A stretch of DNA of 64,000 nt from Pelomonas sp937871895. GTDB lineage: Bacteria; Pseudomonadota; Gammaproteobacteria; Burkholderiales; Burkholderiaceae_C. The notes under the pieces are model-generated. The model saw only the letters and a list, made by a program, of their open reading frames with translations, searched no databases and was not told the DNA's origin. Below are positions 55,486 to 63,986 of the stretch, piece by piece; position 1 is the stretch's first letter, and every line of letters starts with the position of its first letter. The position numbers and the translations under genes were made by a program. The stretch lies in NCBI RefSeq assembly GCF_046348265.1, contig NZ_JAXMEO010000007.1. One strand, 5' to 3'.

Positions 55486-55719
55486 ATGAGCACGACCCTG
55501 GACGATGTGACCGAGCAGGCCCTGAAACTCACCGCCGAGGAGCGCGCCGAACTGATCGAGCGCCTGGCCGACACCGTGTTGCCCGCGTCGCCCTTGCTCC
55601 ACCCGAGCTGGGGGCCGGAACTGGCGCGGCGCGTCGCCGAGCTTGATGCGGGGGACGCCGAACTCATCCCGGCAGAGCAAGTGTTCGCTGAGATGCGCCA
55701 GATCATCGAAGCGCGCTGA
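55486..55719 (+). CDS. Addiction-module antitoxin (unstable antitoxin family)
   Basis: A 77-residue antitoxin of the TIGR02574/Unstab_antitox family. The start is MSTTLDDVTEQALKLTAEER and the body has AELIERLADTVLP, with the characteristic acidic C-terminus. It diverges from cas4; TACACT at 55443-55448 could be its -10. The toxin gene starts 8 bp later. It lies inside the cas operon on the opposite strand. Confidence 0.85.
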   Translation: MSTTLDDVTEQALKLTAEERAELIERLADTVLPASPLLHPSWGPELARRVAELDAGDAELIPAEQVFAEMRQIIEAR

Positions 55720-55727
55720 CCAGCGCC

Positions 55728-56021
55728 GTGAACACCCGCTTCACCGCCGCAGCCGCGCGTGAACTGCTTGAGGCCCTGCAGCGCTACCGCGACGAAGCCG
55801 GAGCCCCCGTCGCGGAGCACTTTGACGACAGCGTGCGGCAGGCGCTGAAGCGCCTTGTGCGAATGCCCGAACTGGGCAGCCCGGCCCCAGCCGGGCTGCG
55901 AACCTGGCCGCTGCGGCGCTTCCCCTACACCCTTGTCTACCGGGTTGAAGCCACGGAGGTGATGGTGATTGCGGTGGCACATCAGTGGCGGGAGGCGGGG
56001 TATTGGGTGGGGCGGGGGTAG
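55728..56021 (+). CDS. RelE/ParE-superfamily toxin
   Basis: A 97-residue toxin read from a GTG start. The ParE/RelE-like fold shows in ARELLEALQRYRDEAGAPVA, the middle strands and the C-terminal RRFPYTLVYRVEATEVMVIA followed by HQWREAGYW. The Phe-Pro-Tyr...Val-Tyr pattern with a final VIAVAHQ strand is typical of ParE-type toxins paired with this antitoxin family. The target (gyrase or ribosome) cannot be told from sequence. Its stop lies 3 bp from the convergent cas7 stop. Confidence 0.85.
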   Translation: MNTRFTAAAARELLEALQRYRDEAGAPVAEHFDDSVRQALKRLVRMPELGSPAPAGLRTWPLRRFPYTLVYRVEATEVMVIAVAHQWREAGYWVGRG

Positions 56022-56024
56022 GCG

Positions 56025-56867
56025 TCAGAAGCCGTTGATGACCTCGGGTTCAAGTCCATCCAGGTCATTGAAGCTGATGGTGCCGTCGGCTGCGACATTC
56101 AGTGAGCCATGAACCTTGGCCGACGAGTATTGCCCTGACTTGCAGTTGTGCTGCCACCAGACGACGCTAAGGACTTCCATGCTGCCGTCGGGGCGGGCTG
56201 AGGAAGCGTCGTTCTCGAACAACTTGGGCAAGACTGCCTTGATGGCTTGGGCGTCTTCATCGCTGAAGCCGGTGCGTTCGGCCAGTTGCGGGTTGATGCT
56301 GCCGAAGGTGACATAGACGCCGCTATCCACGCGGTGCTTCATGCCCATGGTGTCTGCGCTGCGCTTGGTGCCGTCGCCCTCGCCGCTGACGCTCTTGGTG
56401 ATCTGCGTGCTGGTGATGGAGACCGCCTCCTTGCTGAATGCAGACTGGATGGTCACAGGGCCGCGAATCGGGATGGATACGCCGCCGGCGTCGGCGCCGC
56501 TGGCAAAGGCGAACACCTGGCCGAACGCGCGGACGTCAAACCATTTGGCACAGGCCAACTTGGCGGTGGTGTCCTTGTTGGCGGTCTTCTTGAACGCGTC
56601 CTTGCCAAGCCCGTTGGTTGCCGATTCAGCGCGATTGCGCAGGCTGGTTTCGCCGTCCAGCTTGCGGTCGTCGGACTGGACGAAGATGGATTGCCCCGCT
56701 TCCTGCAAGCGGTCGCGCAGCTTGCGCTTCAAGCAAACGTCGGTGATCTCGCCGAGGCCCCCATAGTCCGTGCGCGGACGGTTGCCGTTGAGCGGGTCGC
56801 CGTTCGGGTTTGCGTTCTTGACGCGCAGGACAACGGCGAAGTCGATCTTGTTTTGCAGTGTGCTCAT
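56025..56867 (-). CDS. cas7: Type I-C Cascade backbone protein Cas7 (Csd2)
   Basis: A 280-residue RAMP that forms the crRNA-coating filament of type I-C Cascade. The N-terminus (KIDFAVVLRVKNANPNGDPL followed by RPRTDYGG) and the motifs FDVRAFGQVFAF and GPVTIQSAFS are typical of Csd2. It follows cas8c by 20 bp. Downstream, the operon is interrupted by a convergent toxin gene 3 bp away. Confidence 0.96.
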   Translation of the reverse strand: MSTLQNKIDFAVVLRVKNANPNGDPLNGNRPRTDYGGLGEITDVCLKRKLRDRLQEAGQSIFVQSDDRKLDGETSLRNRAESATNGLGKDAFKKTANKDTTAKLACAKWFDVRAFGQVFAFASGADAGGVSIPIRGPVTIQSAFSKEAVSITSTQITKSVSGEGDGTKRSADTMGMKHRVDSGVYVTFGSINPQLAERTGFSDEDAQAIKAVLPKLFENDASSARPDGSMEVLSVVWWQHNCKSGQYSSAKVHGSLNVAADGTISFNDLDGLEPEVINGF

Positions 56868-56887
56868 GTGGATTTCCCTGGGGTGGT

Positions 56888-57295
56888 TTAGTTGGCGGTG
56901 GTTTCGGTTGGTGCGTCCGAGGCTGGGTCGGAGGGCGGGCGCAAGGCCTGGCGCTGGCAGTGGTAGCCGAGCAGGAACTCGCCGCTGAGTGGCGTGTCCC
57001 GGAGAAAGTCCTCGGGCTTGAAGAGGCAGGTGACTTCGTCAAGCAAGACCTCTTTCTTGTGCAGTGCCCCCGGGCGGGTTGCACGCAGCCGGGCGATGTA
57101 TGGGCGCAGCGCGGGCTCGATGGTTCGCCAGGTCGAGGCGGGTCTGTCAGCGAAGCGCTGCATGAGCCGGGCGGCCGTGGTGTCGCGGTTTTTCTCGCCT
57201 GCGGCGAAGAGCGCGTAGCTCTCGATGTCTTCCGCGATGGCCAGCAGGCGACCAAACAGGTAGTCGCGACTGGTTCGCTCTTGCTCCAATGCCAT
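56888..57295 (-). CDS. cas11c: Cas11c small subunit from an internal cas8c start
   Basis: Type I-C systems make a small subunit by internal translation of cas8c. Here an in-frame ATG at codon 502 of cas8c (57295) is preceded by AAGGGAG with a 7-nt spacing, a strong ribosome site. The product has 135 residues, starting MALEQERTSRDYLFGRLLAI, mostly helical. This size is close to known Cas11c (about 120-130). Its role would be the belly filament of Cascade. Confidence 0.75.
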   Translation of the reverse strand: MALEQERTSRDYLFGRLLAIAEDIESYALFAAGEKNRDTTAARLMQRFADRPASTWRTIEPALRPYIARLRATRPGALHKKEVLLDEVTCLFKPEDFLRDTPLSGEFLLGYHCQRQALRPPSDPASDAPTETTAN

Positions 57296-58798
57296 GAGGT
57301 AACTCCCTTCGGTGAATGAACCCTTGAACAGTGCGCAGGCGATGCCCAGGCACTTCTCCCATTCCCAGTGCTCCATGCCGACGCGGTTGGATGCGCGGCG
57401 CACGGTTGACCTGAGTAGGTCAGCGGGAAGGGGTGTGCCGTCAACGATGCAAGGCAACAGACGCTCAATCGTGGCGGCGCGCAATGTGTCGTCGAGCCGG
57501 CTTCCAAACGCGGCCTCCGCGATGTCGCGTGGCGCTGGAGCCCCGGTGAACTTGCGATCCTTGCCGAAGTTCTGTGGCCAGGCGAACCTTGAATGCCAGG
57601 CCTCAACGCGCGCCAGGAACTCTGATCCCTTCAACTCGCGGTAGAACGTGATTGCCATGCGCCCCGGTGTCGCGGAGTCCAGCCCGATCACGATGACTTC
57701 GTCTCTGGGATTGAGCTTGGCGTTGTAGCCTGCGATGGCCTTTTTCAGGCGGAATGCGAAGGCTTGGCCGACGTCGGTATCGATGCCACCGAATGACCAG
57801 GCATCGGCATCGCCGCCGAAGGAATCGGGGGTCGATAGAAATGGGTCAGGCACTGGTTTTCCGGCGGGTTCCCAGGCGACAAAGATCTGATCGCCGTTGC
57901 GATAGCCCTGCCTTTCGATCAACCAGCGCAGAGCGTTATGAGCCTGCTGGGTGGCAACAAAGCCGACGCCAAGCGCCTCCTCGTCGCTGCCGAACCTGCC
58001 GCGGTACGTGAAGCCGGCACCGTCGTTGGCTGAAATCAGCTTGGCCTTGTCGCCACCGTGGCGAAGCTTGGCCGGATGCTGGGTCGCCAGGGTGGTGTCC
58101 ATCCCGGTGGCCATGCAGTAGCCGCGCTTGGTCTGGGAGGCCTGGTAGTACGTGGCCCAAGACGACAACAGAGATTCATCCGCCCAGGTCGTTGAGTCGG
58201 GGTCGTCGTCTATCTCAACCCGCCATCGGACAAACGCATCGTCGGGGGTCTGAGTCGGAGACAGCACCTTGAAGATTGGTGGCGCGAGCTTCTTGTCGGC
58301 GCTCCAGATCTTCAGGAGCTTGCCCGTGTCGGCGTCCGCCGGCAGTACGCCGCAGCGCACCAAGTCAGCCATCACAGTACCGCCTTTGACGTAGGCAAGG
58401 ATCGCGGCGAGTTTGGGGTGTGGCTGCGCGCTGGCCCAATCCGACAAGGACTTCAGGTAGTAGCGGTGCGGGCTGGTTGGGTCTTTGGCAAAGCCCGATG
58501 TCACCTCGCCGCCGAATTCCTGGAAGTCGGCGGCCATGTACTGGAGCTTGTCGCTGAGCGGGTGGTTTTCCGGTTTGGTGCCGCTGCGCCCGCCGGACTT
58601 TTCGGTGCATGGCACCAGCGTTGTTGCCTGTTCTTTGTCGAGCACGGCGGCACGCCTGAACCGACCCTCGCCGTCCAACACGATCTCGATCTGCGCCAAC
58701 TGCGTGGTGTGGCAGATCGGCATCAATGGCTGCGATCCCTCGGGCTCGCGGCCCTTGCAATGAACGTAGGTGTCGTTGAGTTTTTGAAGCCAGCTCAT
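56888..58798 (-). CDS. cas8c: Type I-C Cascade large subunit Cas8c (Csd1)
   Basis: A 636-residue large subunit that recognises the PAM and holds the R-loop. It starts MSWLQKLNDTYVHCKGREPE and contains AYVKGGTVMADLV, ANDGAGFTYRGRF and QQAHNALRWLIERQGYR, typical of Csd1. Length is normal. The start overlaps cas5 by 4 bp (ATGA). The C-terminal 135 residues can also be made separately as Cas11c from an internal start. Confidence 0.96.
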   Translation of the reverse strand: MSWLQKLNDTYVHCKGREPEGSQPLMPICHTTQLAQIEIVLDGEGRFRRAAVLDKEQATTLVPCTEKSGGRSGTKPENHPLSDKLQYMAADFQEFGGEVTSGFAKDPTSPHRYYLKSLSDWASAQPHPKLAAILAYVKGGTVMADLVRCGVLPADADTGKLLKIWSADKKLAPPIFKVLSPTQTPDDAFVRWRVEIDDDPDSTTWADESLLSSWATYYQASQTKRGYCMATGMDTTLATQHPAKLRHGGDKAKLISANDGAGFTYRGRFGSDEEALGVGFVATQQAHNALRWLIERQGYRNGDQIFVAWEPAGKPVPDPFLSTPDSFGGDADAWSFGGIDTDVGQAFAFRLKKAIAGYNAKLNPRDEVIVIGLDSATPGRMAITFYRELKGSEFLARVEAWHSRFAWPQNFGKDRKFTGAPAPRDIAEAAFGSRLDDTLRAATIERLLPCIVDGTPLPADLLRSTVRRASNRVGMEHWEWEKCLGIACALFKGSFTEGSYLMALEQERTSRDYLFGRLLAIAEDIESYALFAAGEKNRDTTAARLMQRFADRPASTWRTIEPALRPYIARLRATRPGALHKKEVLLDEVTCLFKPEDFLRDTPLSGEFLLGYHCQRQALRPPSDPASDAPTETTAN

Positions 58799-59520
58799 TC
58801 CGCCACCCCCAAATCCGCAGTCTCTTTGTCAACGTGTTGCACGTCTTGATGCAGCTGGAAGGGCTTGACCGTCATGGTGCGCACGAACTTGCGTTCGGTG
58901 CAGTCCTGGGGGCGTGGAAAGCGAATGACACCGTTGACCATGGTCGGCCGCCAGAAGCGGGCGTGCAGCTTGCCGTCGCCGGTCTCGTCGGGGTAGTCGA
59001 AGCCGTGGAACATCAGACCGAAAGCCAGTTCTCCGGCGTCGTCGAGGTCGCCCGCGCCTGATCCGAACTCGCAGGCTTCGACATAGCCTTGGCAGTCGCG
59101 GGTGCCAAGAAAGATGTCTTGCCGCCCTCCTCGTTCAACCATGCGGCGGGCAATCGCGCTGTGCTTGGCTTCGATGCGGTCTTCACGCAGTTCGGGGCGG
59201 TGTTCGTTCCACTCGAAATGTGCCCGTACCTGGTATTCGACGTCGGCCAGAAAGGTGTAGATGGCGAGGCTGTTGCCGCCGCCGAATTCCAGGGGCTTGG
59301 TGCCCTTGGTCTGCGTGCGAATGCGCTTCATCACCCTCACTTCGTCGATCACCCAGATCAGCGTGGGTTTCCAGTAGATTGACTTGGCCACGCCCTTTAG
59401 GGCTTCGTAGGTCGGCACGTGATAGGAGCACTTCTCGCCCCCCACCTTGGTGAGCGGGTCGGTGAACAGGGCGTGGCGCCCACGGACCTTGAACTCGATG
59501 CTGTTGCGGGGTTTAGACAT
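58795..59520 (-). CDS. cas5c: Type I-C Cas5 (Csd5), pre-crRNA endonuclease
   Basis: A 241-residue RAMP that in type I-C cuts the repeat RNA in place of Cas6 and caps the 5' handle. It starts MSKPRNSIEFKVRGRHALFT and has FTDPLTKVGGEKCSYHVPTY. Active-site candidates are Tyr/His in this region and in DRIEAKHSAIARR. The ATG at 59520 overlaps the cas3 stop by 8 bp; a longer frame upstream lies inside cas3 and is rejected. The stop overlaps cas8c. Confidence 0.95.
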   Translation of the reverse strand: MSKPRNSIEFKVRGRHALFTDPLTKVGGEKCSYHVPTYEALKGVAKSIYWKPTLIWVIDEVRVMKRIRTQTKGTKPLEFGGGNSLAIYTFLADVEYQVRAHFEWNEHRPELREDRIEAKHSAIARRMVERGGRQDIFLGTRDCQGYVEACEFGSGAGDLDDAGELAFGLMFHGFDYPDETGDGKLHARFWRPTMVNGVIRFPRPQDCTERKFVRTMTVKPFQLHQDVQHVDKETADLGVAE

Positions 59521-62011
59521 TGAGGAACTCCAGCGGGGAAATGGGTTCTGTCGCGAGGCCGAAGAGGTCGCTGTAGTAGCGGCCATCAAGGCAGAGGATG
59601 CGGGTGTCGGGTTTGACTTCTTGCAATGCCTGGGCTTCTTGCAGCTTGCGCAGCACATGCGGGAAGACGTTGACGCTGTATTGCTGGGCCGTGCGCAGCA
59701 AGTCGATCTCCAACTCCACGTCGTAGGCAGCGAGGAGGTCGGCCACCAACTTCTTTCCGGCCGCGCCGAAGGGAACGATGACGGCCTGTGTGGGCGAGTC
59801 GATGGCCTTGAAGGCCTTGGCGGCGGTCATGAAGGCCTGACGGAAGCAGATGGGCGGCGCTGCCTTGTGGTTCCTCTGGTACTCGCCGACGGCGCCGGTG
59901 TTTCCTGCCAGCAGATTGAGCAGGGTGTCGGTCTGGGCGACTTCGTCTGGCTGCACCGTGTAAGCCATGTCCTTCGCTCGGTCGAAGAAGTAGTAGCGGT
60001 AGTAGGCGCTCAGGGCCTGGGGACCGATCAGGTTGTGGTTGAACCGATCTGGGTCCTGCTTGAACTCGTCCAATACGCGCAGGGTTTTCTCGCGTCCGAT
60101 GAGGATGTCTGGCAACTTGTCCAGGCTCTCGGTCTGCGGATTGACGAGGTGCACGATGCCGGGGGACGGCCGCCCGTTGCGGTTGCACCGGCCAGCCGCC
60201 TGGGCAATGGAGTCCAGGCCTGCCATGAAGCGGATCACGGTGCCGAAGTCCACATCCACACCGGCTTCGATGAGCTGCGTGCTGACACAAAGTGTGGGCA
60301 GCTTTTCGCCCAGTCGGTCTCGCAGCTTTCCCAGTTCCTGCTTGCGGTGCGCTGGGCACATGTCGGTGCTGAGGTGGGCCGTGATGTCGGCGGCTGTTTC
60401 GCTGGCGCACAGTTCGAAGATGCGGCGTGCCGACGCCTTGGTGTTGACGATGACCAGGCAACTTCCGCTGCGTTCCATTTCGCCGACGGCCAAGGCGGCG
60501 ATCTCCTGATCGCTCCAGCCGCCGGGCTTGCGTTGGTCTTGGACATCAACACGCTTGAGGTCATCGAACAGCTGGTTGACGTTCCGCATCAGTTCGGGCG
60601 CCTCGTGCAGACGGGCTGCACCTTTGGTTGCGTCCACTTTGTCCAGCAGGGGTTGCGTAGCCGTGCAAAGCACGACGGTGGTGTCGCAATGCGCAGCCAG
60701 GAAGTTGATGGCGTTGTTGAACAGGTGCACGCATCGGATGGGTACGGTCTGCACCTCGTCAAAGATCAGGACCGACCGCGCAAGCTGGTGCATGCGGCGG
60801 GCTCCGCGAGTGCCTGCGCCGAACAGCGCTTCGAGAAACTGGACCATGGTGGTGTAGACCACGGGTGCGTCCCAGTTCTCGGACAGCACCTTCTCCCGCC
60901 ATGTCTGCTGCTCGGGCGTCAGGCTGCCGTGGTGCTCCAGCACGATGCGGCCCCGGTCTTGGGGCGCGTCGTCAGGTTCCAGGGCTTTGCGAACCACTTC
61001 AGCGTTCTGATCAATGATCGACGTGAAGGGGATGACGTAGACGATTCGGTCCAGCTCGCGCTGCTGGGCATGGTGAAGTGCAAAGCGCAGACTGGCCAGG
61101 GTCTTGCCTCCGCCGGTCGGCACGGTCAGCGTGTAGATGCCAGCCGGGCGATTGGCTGCTTGCTGGCAGTGCTCGGAAATGCTGCGCCGTAGGTGGTCGA
61201 TGGCGCGGGTAGGGGGCAGTGCTGCCAGGTAGTCTTCAAGGCGACGGGTCAGCGTCGGCCAGTCGGCATAACGGCCCTGTGGCCGAAAGCTTTCAACTCG
61301 TGGATGTTCGAAGTTGGCCGTATCGATGCGGTCTGCATCGATCAGGCAACTGAAGATGAATCGCACCAGTAAGCCGAACTGCTGCTGTGCGACCTGACGG
61401 CTGCCGAGTTGCTTGTGGCTGTTGTGGTGGACGATGTCTGACCACAGCTCGTGAATCCGGGTAACGAATTTCTTTTCATTCAGCAGAGTCCGGCAGCGCT
61501 CCAGCAGCTCCGCATCGGCCACCGCCAGAGCTTCGTCCAGATGCGTATGGGCTTGACCCTTTTGCATGCGGCGATCGAACAAGTCCTCGCCAAAGCTCTC
61601 CTGCGTGGCGCCGATGCAGTCGATCAGGCCGGAGTGGTGGGAGGCAATGCACAACGCCAGGATTTGGCCGGCGATCTGCTCTGACATTGAGCCGTGGCAG
61701 AGCGCATGCCATGCGAACTGGGCGCCAGCCGTCGAATGGTCCACCTTGCCTTTCAGGCTCTTGGCATCGACCCAGTCCTCGTCTTCGTCCTGATTCAGCA
61801 CGCCGATTGCGGATTTCAGGTAGACCTGAAAGGCTTGGCTGAACTTTCCAAGGTCGTGCAGCAGCCCCAAAAGTTCACCGGCCTCGGCGATGCCAAGCTT
61901 TGAGGTGAACTCGGCAGCCAGTCGCCCAACTCCCTCAAGGTGGTCGACAAGGGGTTGCCACTTATCGTCCGATTGACGATGGTGGGCCGCATAGTCGGGG
62001 GGCATCTTCAT
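59513..62011 (-). CDS. cas3: Cas3 helicase-nuclease
   Basis: An 832-residue Cas3 that unwinds and degrades targets marked by Cascade. The N-terminal HD nuclease has LVDHLEGVGR, GLLHDLGKFSQAF and ASHHSGLID. The SF2 helicase follows with TVPTGGGKTLASL, LIFDEVQTVP, STQLIEAGVDVDFG and AGRCNRNGR. The ATG at 62011 has GAGG at 5-nt spacing; a second ATG at 62041 would add 10 residues and overlap the upstream relic. It is first in the operon, so the promoter should lie between about 62020 and 62480. Confidence 0.96.
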   Translation of the reverse strand: MKMPPDYAAHHRQSDDKWQPLVDHLEGVGRLAAEFTSKLGIAEAGELLGLLHDLGKFSQAFQVYLKSAIGVLNQDEDEDWVDAKSLKGKVDHSTAGAQFAWHALCHGSMSEQIAGQILALCIASHHSGLIDCIGATQESFGEDLFDRRMQKGQAHTHLDEALAVADAELLERCRTLLNEKKFVTRIHELWSDIVHHNSHKQLGSRQVAQQQFGLLVRFIFSCLIDADRIDTANFEHPRVESFRPQGRYADWPTLTRRLEDYLAALPPTRAIDHLRRSISEHCQQAANRPAGIYTLTVPTGGGKTLASLRFALHHAQQRELDRIVYVIPFTSIIDQNAEVVRKALEPDDAPQDRGRIVLEHHGSLTPEQQTWREKVLSENWDAPVVYTTMVQFLEALFGAGTRGARRMHQLARSVLIFDEVQTVPIRCVHLFNNAINFLAAHCDTTVVLCTATQPLLDKVDATKGAARLHEAPELMRNVNQLFDDLKRVDVQDQRKPGGWSDQEIAALAVGEMERSGSCLVIVNTKASARRIFELCASETAADITAHLSTDMCPAHRKQELGKLRDRLGEKLPTLCVSTQLIEAGVDVDFGTVIRFMAGLDSIAQAAGRCNRNGRPSPGIVHLVNPQTESLDKLPDILIGREKTLRVLDEFKQDPDRFNHNLIGPQALSAYYRYYFFDRAKDMAYTVQPDEVAQTDTLLNLLAGNTGAVGEYQRNHKAAPPICFRQAFMTAAKAFKAIDSPTQAVIVPFGAAGKKLVADLLAAYDVELEIDLLRTAQQYSVNVFPHVLRKLQEAQALQEVKPDTRILCLDGRYYSDLFGLATEPISPLEFLNV

Positions 62012-62018
62012 GGGTGCC

Positions 62019-62231
62019 TCATTCTCCCTGCGTCGCACCATTTGGAGTGCGCTTGGCTGCAGCGTAACGGAGCCGCGTCTTCCCTAGGTCATGCCAAGCA
62101 CCCGCCAGCCCTGCCCAAAGCGTGTCGCCCCATTCGGCGGAGAAGGTGGCGGCCAGCGTGGCCACCTTGTCGAGGTGGTCGGTGAGGCCGTGCCACTCCC
62201 GAGCGTCGTTTTGGCTGTGTGCAACCAGCAT
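62019..62231 (-). pseudogene. Truncated N-terminal HD fragment of another cas3
   Basis: A 70-codon frame directly upstream of cas3 translates as MLVAHSQNDAREWHGLTDHL, continuing to ATFSAEWGDTLW and GLAGAWHDLGKTR. This parallels the intact gene's AHHRQSDDKWQPLVDHLEGV and GLLHDLGK, including the D-H and HDLGK metal ligands, but sequence identity is modest. It stops after the HD motif. It looks like the remnant of a different type I-C cas3 left when the present one was acquired or recombined. It could still be expressed as a short peptide. Confidence 0.7.
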
Positions 62232-62440
62232 TTGTCTGCTTCCCTTGGCTCGCCATGAGGTGGCGAATTGGGTTCAGCTTATCGGCGGGGTGGCTCACCA
62301 GGCGAGCTACCCTCATCGTGCCTTCTAGGTGGTTTCCCTGCATTTGTTCGGGGCGGCGATGTTTGGCGGCAGTGCGCCAGCCGCCGAGGCGCAGTGCGTG
62401 GTGCGACACCTCATCGGGGCGCAAGTTTTGGCTTGTAAAT

Positions 62441-62499
62441 GATCCAAATAAGGGACATTTCTATGAAAAAAGTGTAAAGTGACCCAAATGAAGGACATC
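62441..62499 (+). promoter_or_regulatory. Direct repeat pair at the hipB start, probable operator
   Basis: GATCCAAATAAGGGACATT (62441-62459) and GACCCAAATGAAGGACATC (62481-62499) match at 15 of 19 positions and are 40 bp apart, about four helical turns. The region between them is AT-rich. The second copy covers the hipB start codon. Autoregulation by HipB-type repressors through repeated operators is established, so these are likely binding sites. Confidence 0.55.
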
Positions 62500-62763
62500 A
62501 TTTCGCATCCGGCCGATCTGAACGCCGTGTTCCGCCAAGCCCGTGAAGGACAGGGCGTGACGGTGGTGGAGCTGGCGCGGCGCTCTGGCAGGGCGAGGAC
62601 CTTGATCCACCGGCTGGAGTCGGGGGGCGACGTGACGGTGGCCTCGTTGCTGGACCTGTTGCGAGCGATGAATCTGGGGCTGCGCATCGAGCCTTTGGCG
62701 GCGCCTACCTTGGACGAGGTGCGTGCACGGTTTGGTGGGGACGATGAGGAGCCAGCGTCGTGA
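62488..62763 (+). CDS. hipB: HipB-like antitoxin, Xre-family repressor
   Basis: A 91-residue helix-turn-helix protein. The Xre/Cro fold spans FRQAREGQGVTVVELARRSG and ARTLIHRLESGGDVTVASLL, with an acidic C-terminus (DEVRARFGGDDEEPAS). It should neutralise HipA and repress the operon. Start choice is between ATG 62488 and in-frame GTG 62479, neither with a strong ribosome site. The stop overlaps the hipA GTG by 4 bp. Confidence 0.85.
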   Translation: MKDIISHPADLNAVFRQAREGQGVTVVELARRSGRARTLIHRLESGGDVTVASLLDLLRAMNLGLRIEPLAAPTLDEVRARFGGDDEEPAS

Positions 62764-63986
62764 CGGCGGCCTCCTTGCCTGATCGGGTGGTTGAGCTGGC
62801 CGTGGACTTGGCCGGGCAGCCTTCTGGGCAGTTGCTCAGACATTCGGTCTATGAGTTCCGCTACGCCTCGGCGGACCCTGGGCAGGCGGCGATTTCGATG
62901 TTGATGCCGCCCACGCGCCCTACCTGGCAGGACGGCGATCTCTTCCCCAGCCTGGATCAGAACCTACCCGAGGGGGACTTGTTCCAGCGCATCCGGCAGT
63001 TCTTTCCAAAGCAGGCTTTGACGCCGATGCACCTGCTGGCGCTCATTGGGCGCAATGGCATCGGGCGTGTGGGTTGCGCGCTGCCGGGGGTCGAGATTGC
63101 AGCCAAGGCGCCGTTGTTGGCGCGTGACGAACTGCTGCGCCGGCCTTACAGCCCGGCGCTGTTTGACGAGCTGGTGCGGGCCTACCTCAGCACGGGGGCG
63201 GGTGTGGCGGGCCTGCAGCCCAAGATCCTGGTGCCTGACCGGCCGACCATCCCGGTGCCGACGCTCATCGTGAAGGCGGGCAGCCCGGCTTACCCGGGGC
63301 TGGCAGCCAACGAGTTCCTGTGCCTGAGTGCGGCCCGCCGCGCGGGCATCGAGGTGCCGGGCTTCGAGCTGTCAGATGACGGGCAGTTGCTGGTGCTGGA
63401 TCGCTTTGACATCACCCACGATGGCGAGCGTCTGGGCTTTGAAGACGTGGCCGCCTTGATGGGCCTGCGGGTGCGTGACGTGCTGTCGGACCGCAAGTAC
63501 CAGGGCAGCTACGAGCGCGTGGCTGAACTGCTGCGCTACCTGCGCTTGCCCCAGCCCAGCTTGGCGCGCTTCTTCGAGCAACTGGCCTTCAGCGTGATGG
63601 TGCGCAATGGCGATGCGCACTTGAAGAACTTTGGGGTGCTGTACCGGCAGCCCGGTGATGCCTGGCTCGCGCCGATGTTTGACGTGGTCACGACCTCGAT
63701 CTATCCCTACGCCCGCTACCCCGGCGGCCCTGAGCTGGAGGACCGCACGCTGGCGCTCAAGTTCTTCGCTGGCCGTCATGGCAGCCGTGCCTACCCAAGT
63801 ACCGAGGAGCTGCTGCACTTTGGCAAGCGCCTCTGCGGCGTGACGCGCCCGGCCGAGGTGCTCGAGCGGATTGCGCAGGGCCTGACTGAAACCCTCCAGG
63901 CTGCGCGCGGCGATGCGCGCATGCCGCCGGGTTTGCTGACGCAGTTGCAGGGAGCGTGGGAAGAGGGGTTGGGCCATGCGCGTTGA
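62760..63986 (+). CDS. hipA: HipA-like Ser/Thr kinase toxin
   Basis: A 408-residue HipA-family kinase. The N-terminal subdomain contains QNLPEGDLFQRIRQFFP. The phosphate loop AGLQPKILV, lysine in TLIVKAGS, catalytic NGDAHLKNFGVLY and the metal-binding Asp in LAPMFDVV are intact, so it is probably active. HipA in E. coli phosphorylates glutamyl-tRNA synthetase and triggers growth arrest. The GTG start overlaps hipB (GTGA). It ends 14 bp before the window end. Confidence 0.9.
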   Translation: MTAASLPDRVVELAVDLAGQPSGQLLRHSVYEFRYASADPGQAAISMLMPPTRPTWQDGDLFPSLDQNLPEGDLFQRIRQFFPKQALTPMHLLALIGRNGIGRVGCALPGVEIAAKAPLLARDELLRRPYSPALFDELVRAYLSTGAGVAGLQPKILVPDRPTIPVPTLIVKAGSPAYPGLAANEFLCLSAARRAGIEVPGFELSDDGQLLVLDRFDITHDGERLGFEDVAALMGLRVRDVLSDRKYQGSYERVAELLRYLRLPQPSLARFFEQLAFSVMVRNGDAHLKNFGVLYRQPGDAWLAPMFDVVTTSIYPYARYPGGPELEDRTLALKFFAGRHGSRAYPSTEELLHFGKRLCGVTRPAEVLERIAQGLTETLQAARGDARMPPGLLTQLQGAWEEGLGHAR

